Position numbers and translations under genes: made by a program. From contig DFBN01000115.1 in NCBI GenBank assembly GCA_002366635.1, positions 4,314 through 17,257 of the forward strand: a stretch of DNA of 12,944 nucleotides. The letters run 5' to 3'. Source of the DNA: Caldifarciminota bacterium UBA3079. Lineage in GTDB: Bacteria > Hydrothermota > Tepidihabitantia > Tepidihabitantales > Tepidihabitantaceae. Numbering within the stretch: position 1 is the stretch's first letter; each line of letters starts with the position of its first letter. This document shows, in pieces, positions 7,109-12,944 of this stretch. Below the pieces are notes generated by a model. That model made no database searches. It had not been told where the DNA came from and saw nothing but the letters and a program-made list of their open reading frames with translations.

Positions 7109-7555
7109 TCAGGCCGGCTCGATTGCATGTTCGTCTTCGACCTTTGGATGGGGAATCCTCAAAGGCCCGAGTTCTTTGATTCGCGCTGTGAACCTAGTGA
7201 CAGCATCGGCGAACTGCTGGCCTTCTGCAGCAGATACCCATTCGAGGTGCAGCCTTTCAGGTTCGATACCAAGACTGGAAAGCAATCCTGCCAGCATAAC
7301 GACCCGCTTCTGGGTTTTATAGTTTCCGGACATGTAATGGCAATCACCAGGATGGCAACCGCCGATGAACACACCGTCTGCACCATCGTGGAACGCCTTG
7401 AGAATAAATGACGGGTCGATTCGGCCCGAGCACATCACCCTGATAATTCTCATATTGGGAGGATAATTGAAACGCGAAGTCCCGGCCAAATCGGCCCCGG
7501 CATAGCAGCACCAGTTGCAGGCAAATCCGACAATTCTCGGTTCGAAATCAGCCAT
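7109..7555 (-). CDS. mvhD: MvhD/FlpD-type iron-sulfur adaptor subunit
   Basis: MvhD is the small [2Fe-2S] protein that passes electrons between a partner (hydrogenase, formate dehydrogenase or another donor) and HdrA in heterodisulfide-reductase-type complexes. The 148-residue product keeps the family core: CNWCCYAGAD (C13, C16, C17), RVMCSGRIDP (C42), GADGVFIGGCHPGDCHY (C67, C72) and YKTQKRV. Length is normal. The last 15 or so residues are acidic and variable. It is the final gene of the etfB-etfA-hdrA-mvhD operon, with no gap after the hdrA stop. GGAGG at 7561-7565, inside the hdrA 3' end, is 5 nt before ATG 7555, so translation should be efficient. No hydrogenase (mvhAG) or formate dehydrogenase gene is nearby, so its electron partner is more likely EtfAB or something encoded elsewhere. 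Confidence 0.93.
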   Translation of the reverse strand: MADFEPRIVGFACNWCCYAGADLAGTSRFNYPPNMRIIRVMCSGRIDPSFILKAFHDGADGVFIGGCHPGDCHYMSGNYKTQKRVVMLAGLLSSLGIEPERLHLEWVSAAEGQQFADAVTRFTARIKELGPLRIPHPKVEDEHAIEPA

Positions 7556-9553
7556 TTAAGCCTCCACTTTCTCGGCAACTGACTGGTGGCCGGTAAGTGC
7601 ATCAAGCTGTGCCTCGACCTGAGCATCAGTATAATGCCGCATCGTGATTGCGCCTGACGGGCATGCCGAAGGACATACACCGCAGCCTTTGCATAATGCT
7701 TGGTTTACGGTCATAACCTCACGGCCAGGGTCATAAATAAGTGCACTATAAGGACAGAGTGCCTCGCAAACATGGCAGCCTGAGCACAAATCTTCATCTA
7801 TGTCTGCTACCACCGGTTCAATCGTCACCTCGCCCCGGTTCAGAAGCGCAATTACTGAAGATGCAGCGGCCTTGGCCTGCGCAACCGTATCCGGGATATC
7901 CTTCGGCCCCTGGCAGCAACCGGCCAGATAGACACCTTCGATATTCGAGTCAACCGGTCTCAGTTTGGGATGGGCTTCAAGAAAGAACCTATCCGGGGAA
8001 AGCGAAAGTTTAAGCATCTGGGCAAGTTCCTGATACCCTTCGCTCGGCACAAGACCCACGCCGAGAATAACCATATCGGTTTCGTGTTCGGTAACCTTGC
8101 CCAGAAGGGTATCCTCCGCCCTGACAACCAGTTTGTCCTTCCTGCGGAAAATCTCAGAAGGCTTGCCGCGCTTGAACAGCACACCTTCCTCGCGCACCCG
8201 GTCGTAGAATTCCTCAAACCCTTTGCCGAACGCCCTGATGTCAATGTAATAAGAAGTAACATTCGTATCGGGCAACCTGTCTTTGATTAAATGGGCCTGT
8301 TTTATGATATACATGCAGCAGATACGCGAGCAATACTCATTACCGCAAACCTTATCCCTTGAACCAACGCAATGAACGAATACCACATCTTTGGGAGGTT
8401 TGCCGTTACTTATCCGCACAATCTTTCCTCCGGTCGGCCCGCCGGCCGAAAGCATCCGCTCGAACTCAAGCCCAGTCAGAATATCCTCATGCTTGCCATA
8501 ACCCAATTCAGGCAGAACCAAAGGGTCAAAAACATCCATCCCGGTAGCAACTACAATCGCACCGACATCAAGCTCCAGTTCTTTATCTTCGGCATCGTAG
8601 TTGATGCACTTGGCATCGCATGCCTCAAGACACTTTTCGCAAGGTCTGGGCAATTTTCCCAGACAGTCATCAAGATTCAGCACAAATGCACCCGGTACCG
8701 CCTGAGGAAAAGGCTGGTAAATCGCCTTGCGTGTAGAAAGGCCCATATTGAATTCATCTGGGTGGATTTGTGGGCAGACATCGACACAATCGTTGCAAGC
8801 GGTGCACCCGTCGATGTCAACATAACGAGCTCGCTGCACTACCCTGGCCTTGAAGTTTCCCACATAGCCTGCTACTTCTTTCAACTCCCCAAGGGTAATG
8901 AGCTCGATATTCTTATGCCGGGACACATCAACCATTTTGGGTGTCAGGATACAGGCCGAGCAGTCAAGGGTCGGAAAAGTTTTGTCCAACTGTGCCATAT
9001 GCCCGCCGATCGACGGCTGGCGTTCCACGAGATAGACTTTGTATCCTGCGTCCGCTATATCAAGCGATGCCTGGATACCGGCGATGCCACCGCCCAGAAC
9101 GAGCGCTGCTTTGGTGACATCTGCATACCGCTCCTTGAGCGCTTCCAGAAGCGCGGCCCGTGCTACCGAACTGCGCACCAGGTCAGATGCCTTCTGAGTC
9201 GCCTTTTCCCTGTCCTGATGCACCCAGGAGCACTGTTCCCTGATATTACACATCTCGAAAAGATACGGGTTCATCCCGGCCCCGAAAACCGCACCTCGGA
9301 AAGTCGGCTCGTGCATACGCGGCGAACAGGCCGCTACTACTACCCGGTCCAAACGGTGTTCCTTAATATCCTTCCTGATAAGCGCCTGGCCGGGGTCTGA
9401 GCACATATACATATTGTCCCGCGCCACTACAACATTCGGCAGTGTCCCGGCGTATTCGGCCACCGCCTCAACATCAACTGTCTGGGCGATATTGGTGCCG
9501 CAATGACACACATAGACCCCGATTCTCGGTGCACTTTTCTCTATCTGTTTCAT
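7556..9553 (-). CDS. hdrA: HdrA-type FAD/iron-sulfur subunit (heterodisulfide reductase subunit A homologue)
   Basis: HdrA is the flavin subunit where electron bifurcation occurs in Hdr complexes, passing electrons between MvhD, ferredoxin and HdrBC. The 665-residue product has an N-terminal cysteine domain (CHCGTNI at 16-22; C51, C76, C102, C108) and the FAD fold with GGGIAG (154-159) and VERQPSIGGHMAQLDKTFPT (176-195). It continues with the HdrA signature DCSACILTPKM (197-207), a [4Fe-4S] set CTACNDCVDVCP (250-261), and VHCVGSRD followed by CSRICC (408-413). Two ferredoxin clusters close the protein (C590/593/596/600 and C621/624/627/631). This is full archaeal-type architecture. Residues 297-316 hold a further five cysteines. 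HdrB and HdrC are absent, so the usual disulfide-reducing half is not encoded here. It overlaps etfA by 4 nt (ATGA); AGGAG (9562-9566) lies 8 nt upstream of the start. It is cytoplasmic, with no membrane segment. Confidence 0.95.
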   Translation of the reverse strand: MKQIEKSAPRIGVYVCHCGTNIAQTVDVEAVAEYAGTLPNVVVARDNMYMCSDPGQALIRKDIKEHRLDRVVVAACSPRMHEPTFRGAVFGAGMNPYLFEMCNIREQCSWVHQDREKATQKASDLVRSSVARAALLEALKERYADVTKAALVLGGGIAGIQASLDIADAGYKVYLVERQPSIGGHMAQLDKTFPTLDCSACILTPKMVDVSRHKNIELITLGELKEVAGYVGNFKARVVQRARYVDIDGCTACNDCVDVCPQIHPDEFNMGLSTRKAIYQPFPQAVPGAFVLNLDDCLGKLPRPCEKCLEACDAKCINYDAEDKELELDVGAIVVATGMDVFDPLVLPELGYGKHEDILTGLEFERMLSAGGPTGGKIVRISNGKPPKDVVFVHCVGSRDKVCGNEYCSRICCMYIIKQAHLIKDRLPDTNVTSYYIDIRAFGKGFEEFYDRVREEGVLFKRGKPSEIFRRKDKLVVRAEDTLLGKVTEHETDMVILGVGLVPSEGYQELAQMLKLSLSPDRFFLEAHPKLRPVDSNIEGVYLAGCCQGPKDIPDTVAQAKAAASSVIALLNRGEVTIEPVVADIDEDLCSGCHVCEALCPYSALIYDPGREVMTVNQALCKGCGVCPSACPSGAITMRHYTDAQVEAQLDALTGHQSVAEKVEA

Positions 9554-10521
9554 GATTTCATCTCCTGCAAACGCTTACGCAATACCGGCACAACCTTGTG
9601 CAGGTCGTCAACGATACCATAATCTGCCACTGCAAATATCGGGGCATTCGGGTCCTTATTGACCGCAATAATCGTATCCGCGCCTTTCATGCCGGCGATA
9701 TGCTGAAACGCGCCCGATATGCCCAGCGCAATATAGAGTTTTGGTTTTACTGTCTTGCCTGACGAACCGACCTGCCGCTCTTTGGGCAGCCAGCCGGCAT
9801 CAACCACCGGTCTTGAACCGACCAGCACTGCTCCGATAGAATCGGCAAACTCCTGAACCGGCTCAAGGTTCTTTTCTTCTTTCACGCCGCGGCCCACACC
9901 GACAAGAATATCCGCCTTGGTGATATCGATACCGCTTATTGATAACTCTTCGATACCCAGGTGTCTGGTCTGAAGTCCGGTTTCAAGGTCGGCATTCACT
10001 TCATAATGAACCAGCTCGCCTTTTATCTTTATCGGTTCGGGCCTGAAAAAAGACTGCCGCACCATCACGATTGCCGGACTATGCTTGACTGACAGGTCTG
10101 CATTCAACTTGCCGCCATACATACCACGACTCACAACCAACTCGTTATCGGTCCAGTGGAAGTCAACTACATCTGACACAATCCCCGCATCGAGTTTTAC
10201 TGCCAGGCTTGGTCCCAAATCGGCGCCAAGCGCTGAATCGGCCAGCATAAACACCGCTGGTTTCCGTTCCTTAATCAACTTCAAAAGAACATGCTGGTAG
10301 GTTTCGTAACTGAAATAGCGTAAAGCCGGATGACAGCCGCAAACAACCCGCGGTGCATGCCTGGTAAGTTCTGAAGCCATAGCTTCACAATCGTCCCCAA
10401 GAATAACTGCTTCAAGCTCTCCATCCATTTCATGGGCCAGCCGCCTTCCGGCAGCCAGCATTTCATAAGTCACATCCCTGATTGTGCCCTGCCGGTGTTC
10501 GGCAAGCACGGTAACGCTCAT
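9550..10521 (-). CDS. etfA: Electron transfer flavoprotein alpha subunit
   Basis: EtfA carries the electron-shuttling FAD of the EtfAB heterodimer, which takes electrons from acyl-CoA or hydroxyacid dehydrogenases and, in bifurcating types, exchanges them with NAD and ferredoxin. The 323-residue product has an N-terminal alpha/beta domain (about 1-195) and a complete C-terminal FAD domain: VGVGRG (207-212), VGSRPVVDAG (234-243), VGSSGKTVKPKLYIALGISGAFQH (251-274), NKDPNAPIF (288-296) and ADYGIVDDL (299-307). The usual VGQTG reads VGSSG here, a mild change in the flavin loop. It overlaps etfB and hdrA by 4 nt on each side (ATGA at both), so its translation is coupled. An AAAGGT about 5 nt before ATG 10521 can serve as the ribosome site. 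No acyl-CoA or lactate dehydrogenase gene is in the window, so the physiological partner is unknown. Confidence 0.95.
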   Translation of the reverse strand: MSVTVLAEHRQGTIRDVTYEMLAAGRRLAHEMDGELEAVILGDDCEAMASELTRHAPRVVCGCHPALRYFSYETYQHVLLKLIKERKPAVFMLADSALGADLGPSLAVKLDAGIVSDVVDFHWTDNELVVSRGMYGGKLNADLSVKHSPAIVMVRQSFFRPEPIKIKGELVHYEVNADLETGLQTRHLGIEELSISGIDITKADILVGVGRGVKEEKNLEPVQEFADSIGAVLVGSRPVVDAGWLPKERQVGSSGKTVKPKLYIALGISGAFQHIAGMKGADTIIAVNKDPNAPIFAVADYGIVDDLHKVVPVLRKRLQEMKS

Positions 10522-11306
10522 AGTAGACCTTTTTCCTTTATTATCGTGGCTATCTTACTTACCTTCTCATCAACTGTTCCTTGCAAAATCTCTGCAGCCG
10601 AACTTACCTCGGGCACATAAAGCTTAATCAACCTGGTTTTTGAACCGGTATCGCCTACCTCATCCTGCTCAAGACCGAGACTCGCAATATCCAATCTTTC
10701 AAGTGGCTTTGTGCGCGCCTGTCTTATCCCGAGTATTGAGGCATAGCGTGGGGCATTGCCACCTGTCTGGAACGAAACGACACAAGGTCGATTCAGCTTC
10801 TTTACTTCAAGAGAACCACCTTCAAGCTCGCGCCTGACCACGACTTCGTTATCTTTATTCTCAAACCTGATTGCATACATTGCATGTGGCCAGCCCAGGA
10901 ACTGTGCCAATGCCGGTCCTACCTGTGAATCCTGGGTATCCTGGGCGATGCAGCCGGTGAATACCAAATCGAACTGCTCCTTTCTGAAATACGCAGCCAG
11001 GACCCCTGCGAGCACTATGGCATCAGAACCCGCTAAACCGGCATTATCGATTCTCACTGCTTCATCCGCACCCTTGGCCAGTCCTATCCGTAGAACCTCC
11101 TCGGTTTCCTTGGACCCAATCGAAACCAGAACTACTGTCCCACCTGACTTTTCCCGAAGAATCAGTGCCTCTTCGAGTGCGTAGTTATCCGGTTCATTGA
11201 TAATGAATGCCAGCTTATCCTTGATAATGTCCTTGCCGGTATCGTCAACCTTGATTTCCGACTCGGCTGTGTCAGGAATGCGCTTCACGCAAACGGCGAC
11301 TTTCAT
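10518..11306 (-). CDS. etfB: Electron transfer flavoprotein beta subunit
   Basis: EtfB pairs with EtfA; in canonical ETFs it binds AMP, in bifurcating ETFs a second FAD that reacts with NADH. The 262-residue product has the family N-terminus (VCVKRIPDT, 5-13), NEPDNYALEEAL (37-48), AKGADEAVRI (77-86), the nucleotide loop AQDTQDSQVGP (121-131), and the ETF-beta signature around RRELEGGSLEV with FQTGGNAPRYAS. Length is standard. Whether it is the bifurcating type cannot be settled by eye. It is the first gene of the operon. AAGGAG (11312-11317) is 5 nt before ATG 11306 and a promoter lies about 50 nt upstream, so unlike the two divergent units this transcript has a conventional leader. Confidence 0.95.
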   Translation of the reverse strand: MKVAVCVKRIPDTAESEIKVDDTGKDIIKDKLAFIINEPDNYALEEALILREKSGGTVVLVSIGSKETEEVLRIGLAKGADEAVRIDNAGLAGSDAIVLAGVLAAYFRKEQFDLVFTGCIAQDTQDSQVGPALAQFLGWPHAMYAIRFENKDNEVVVRRELEGGSLEVKKLNRPCVVSFQTGGNAPRYASILGIRQARTKPLERLDIASLGLEQDEVGDTGSKTRLIKLYVPEVSSAAEILQGTVDEKVSKIATIIKEKGLL

Positions 11307-11311
11307 CTGGT

Positions 11312-11317
11312 CTCCTT
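11312..11317 (-). promoter_or_regulatory. Strong Shine-Dalgarno of etfB
   Basis: AAGGAG on the minus strand, 5 nt before ATG 11306, fixes the etfB start. It shows that the organism does use conventional ribosome sites, in contrast with the two transcripts starting at 5761 and 5865. Confidence 0.8.
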
Positions 11318-11353
11318 AAATTCATACTTGGCACAAATCAAAATCAGGTGAGA

Positions 11354-11381
11354 AGGATACAGCAAAACTCTCAGGCGTCAA
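11354..11381 (-). promoter_or_regulatory. Probable sigma70-like promoter of the etfBA-hdrA-mvhD operon
   Basis: On the minus strand TTGACG (11376-11381, five of six consensus bases) is followed after 16 nt by TATCCT (11354-11359, four of six). The expected start near 11347 gives a leader of about 40 nt ending in the etfB Shine-Dalgarno. It lies in the only intergenic gap upstream of the operon. The rest of the 104-nt gap (11307-11410) shows no convincing terminator for the propeller gene. Confidence 0.6.
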
Positions 11382-11410
11382 GCTTACATGGAATCCGGTG
11401 AACTTTAGCC

Positions 11411-12944
11411 CTATTTCCGGACAACCACCTTACGGGTCTGTTTCCCCCTATCAGAACTGATGAAATAAACTCCGGCAGGAACTTCGCGGATGTCGTTCTC
11501 GCCCTGGTGCAAACCCATAACCTTCTGGCCGGTGACAGAAACCAGGGCCGGAGGGGTCGAGGATTCAAAGGTCGAAGGCAAAAATAGCACGTCGTAGACG
11601 ATGGTGGCTGTCGGCCTTAAGTCGCGGGCTGTTGGCTGCTCTTCTTCAATCCCGGGCACGATTGAATCCCGAATCACCGACACCGACAAACTCAGCCGGT
11701 TAACAACATACATGCGGTTCTGGATTGGATTCCAGACCAGGCTACGAGGAGAGTTCCCGACCCCGATCGTGCTGATGACACTGTCGTGGATTCCATCAAT
11801 GATAGTAACATCATCACTGTATCGGTTTACACAGTAAATCCTGTTGTTGTAGGTATCGCACGCCAGTGCGTATGGAAAGTCACCTGCTTCCAGGTGCACG
11901 ATGATACGGTTGGTTTCGGCATGTATTACGCTGACGCTGTCGCACCAGCAATTCGCACAATAGATCTTCTCATAAGATGCATTGGCGCACAAAGCGCACG
12001 GCCCGTTCAATACATCTACCGTGGCCACTACCGCATTGGTCACTCCGTCGATCACACTCACATTATCGCTTCCTTTGTTCGCACAATACACGCAGTGATT
12101 TAATGGATTGTAGAACAAAGCCTCCGGTTCTGTCCCCACATCCACAGTATCGAGCACCTGATTGGTCGCACCACTAATCACCGTTACATTATCGCTGTAG
12201 TCGTTCGCACAATACACCTTGTTCTCAAAATGATTATAGCACAAGGCATAAGGACGACGCCTGGTAGGAACTGTCCCGATAACTTCATTGGTTCGTCCGT
12301 CAATCACCGTTACAGTGTCACTGCGGCCGTTCGCACAATAAACCTTGTCATTGGTGGCATTGAAGCAAAGGGCACGCGGTCCGTCTCCTGCAGGCACAGT
12401 AGTAATCCTGCTGCCGCTTGCGCCATCGAATATGGTTACATCGTCGCCAGTGATGTTTGCACAGTAAACCTTATTATCCACCGGATTATAGCACAATGCA
12501 TAAGGGTCGTTTCCCGCAGCAACGGCCATAACCACCTGGTTCGTTGCCGCGTCAATCACAGTCACATTCCCGGTTCCCTTATCCGCACAGAAAACCCGGT
12601 TATCATCCGAGTCATAACCGAGAACATGCGGATGGAGTGGCGCACGCAGGGTAATCAAAGTGCTGTCGGTCACACCGCCGATAACCGATATGCTGTTGGC
12701 ATCCTGATTTGCACAGTACACTTTATTATCCGATGGGTCGCAGCAAAGGTCACAAGGCGAATCGCCTGTTTCCGTCGTCGCTATCACACGGTTTGAAGCA
12801 CCGTCCACTATGACCACTTTGTTGTCGTCTTTAACCGCACAATAAGCCTTGTTCACTACCGGATTGTGACCCACGGCACAAGGATGTTCGCCAACTGCCA
12901 GAGTTACGATAGCGCTGTCTGCCGCGGCGTCAACCACGGTAATG
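11411..12944 (-). CDS. Secreted YVTN-like beta-propeller repeat protein with type-IX-like C-terminal tail, 5' end outside window
   Basis: The frame is open to the right edge (ITVVDA-like residues precede the GTG at 12937), so the true start and signal peptide lie outside. At least 508 residues are visible. Counting from the GTG, residues 5-424 are ten 42-residue repeats. Their consensus is roughly ATNxVIxTVxxGxxPxALCYNPxxNKVYCANxxSDxVTVIDG, the pattern of YVTN/NHL-like beta-propeller blades. After a Pro-rich linker (about 425-448), residues 450-508 have the alternating DVLFLP, ALVSVTGQKV, PAGVYFIS and KVVVRK strands of a type-IX-like sorting domain, implying export to the surface or medium. 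The cysteine content is odd: 22 in the ten repeats, one at the second place of YCAN in blades 1-9. Function is unknown; adhesion or extracellular binding is possible. The gene ends 104 nt before the etfB start, on the same strand. Confidence 0.85.
   Translation of the reverse strand, partial: ITVVDAAADSAIVTLAVGEHPCAVGHNPVVNKAYCAVKDDNKVVIVDGASNRVIATTETGDSPCDLCCDPSDNKVYCANQDANSISVIGGVTDSTLITLRAPLHPHVLGYDSDDNRVFCADKGTGNVTVIDAATNQVVMAVAAGNDPYALCYNPVDNKVYCANITGDDVTIFDGASGSRITTVPAGDGPRALCFNATNDKVYCANGRSDTVTVIDGRTNEVIGTVPTRRRPYALCYNHFENKVYCANDYSDNVTVISGATNQVLDTVDVGTEPEALFYNPLNHCVYCANKGSDNVSVIDGVTNAVVATVDVLNGPCALCANASYEKIYCANCWCDSVSVIHAETNRIIVHLEAGDFPYALACDTYNNRIYCVNRYSDDVTIIDGIHDSVISTIGVGNSPRSLVWNPIQNRMYVVNRLSLSVSVIRDSIVPGIEEEQPTARDLRPTATIVYDVLFLPSTFESSTPPALVSVTGQKVMGLHQGENDIREVPAGVYFISSDRGKQTRKVVVRK
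11666..12925 (-). repeat. Ten tandem 126-bp coding repeats (42-residue propeller blades)
   Basis: The ten blades are each exactly 42 codons, with no insertion or deletion over 1260 bp. At DNA level the conserved core is the stretch read as GTTCGCACAATAC on the plus strand (YCAN codons), recurring every 126 bp at about 12077, 12203 and 12329, with variants further on. Other parts have diverged. The array probably continues beyond the right edge. Confidence 0.85.

Noticed and set aside
7085..7130. Possible bidirectional terminator between larA and mvhD
   Set aside because: The stretch has a GCCGGC palindrome and a GGTAATCCCGGTTATC pattern, but no stable stem followed by a T-run on either strand.
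8372..9400. A 342-codon open frame on the plus strand opposite hdrA
   Set aside because: It lies wholly inside hdrA on the other strand, has no recognisable domain or ribosome site, and hdrA is unmistakable. It is a composition shadow.
12230..12796. A 188-codon plus-strand open frame with internal repeats
   Set aside because: It is the antisense of the tandem propeller repeats, so its repetition comes from the real gene on the minus strand.
11666..12925. CRISPR-like or satellite array suggested by the regular 126-bp repetition
   Set aside because: The unit encodes a continuous 42-residue protein blade with codon-level divergence; there are no short identical repeats with unique spacers.

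Overview
The window looks like chromosomal DNA of an anaerobic, Gram-negative-type bacterium. An exported PorV/PorQ-like beta-barrel protein and a secreted repeat protein with a type-IX-like C-terminal tail imply an outer membrane. Citrate lyase, an HdrA/MvhD/Etf electron-transfer set and a nickel-pincer racemase homologue point to anaerobic metabolism. This mix is reminiscent of uncultivated FCB-related or WOR-3-type (Stahlbacteria-like) lineages. That placement is inference only, since no rRNA or ribosomal protein marker is present. No mobile element, tRNA, rRNA or CRISPR array is seen, and genes are packed with almost no intergenic space.

Left part (1-1921, + strand): the 3' end of citF (citrate lyase alpha subunit), then a MATE-family transporter gene. 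The transporter is broken near 1383-1388 by a change of frame together with the apparent loss of about 14-16 residues.

Centre left (1893-5761, - strand): a tight four-gene unit, transcribed right to left. It encodes a conserved protein of unknown function (barrel-sandwich-like N-terminus, KOW-like C-terminus), a PorV/PorQ-like outer-membrane protein, AccA and Era. Gaps are 3 to about 21 nt or 4-nt overlaps, so it combines fatty-acid synthesis, ribosome assembly/cell-cycle GTPase and envelope functions.

Centre (5762-5864): a compact divergent control region with two well-formed sigma70-like promoters. Each would start transcription at, or within a base or so of, the ATG of its gene, so both mRNAs look leaderless. 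A 13-bp direct repeat (12/13 identical, 22-bp period) overlaps the rightward -35, and an 11-bp palindrome lies in the leftward promoter.

Centre right (5865-7100, + strand): a LarA-family (nickel-dependent 2-hydroxyacid racemase/epimerase) protein with all the known catalytic positions. Convergent to it (7109-11306, - strand) is an operon etfB-etfA-hdrA-mvhD with ATGA overlaps, strong Shine-Dalgarno sites and its own promoter with a normal leader. It encodes an electron-transferring flavoprotein plus a heterodisulfide-reductase-type flavin/iron-sulfur subunit and its MvhD adaptor, without HdrB, HdrC, hydrogenase or a dehydrogenase in view. This is the most interesting system in the window: a candidate Etf-Hdr electron (con/bi)furcation module, possibly serving oxidation of a hydroxyacid or acyl-CoA.

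Right end (11411-12944, - strand): the 3' part of a large secreted beta-propeller protein with ten visible 42-residue YVTN-like repeats in perfect register. They are unusually rich in cysteine and are followed by a type-IX-like sorting tail. The gene runs off the right edge.
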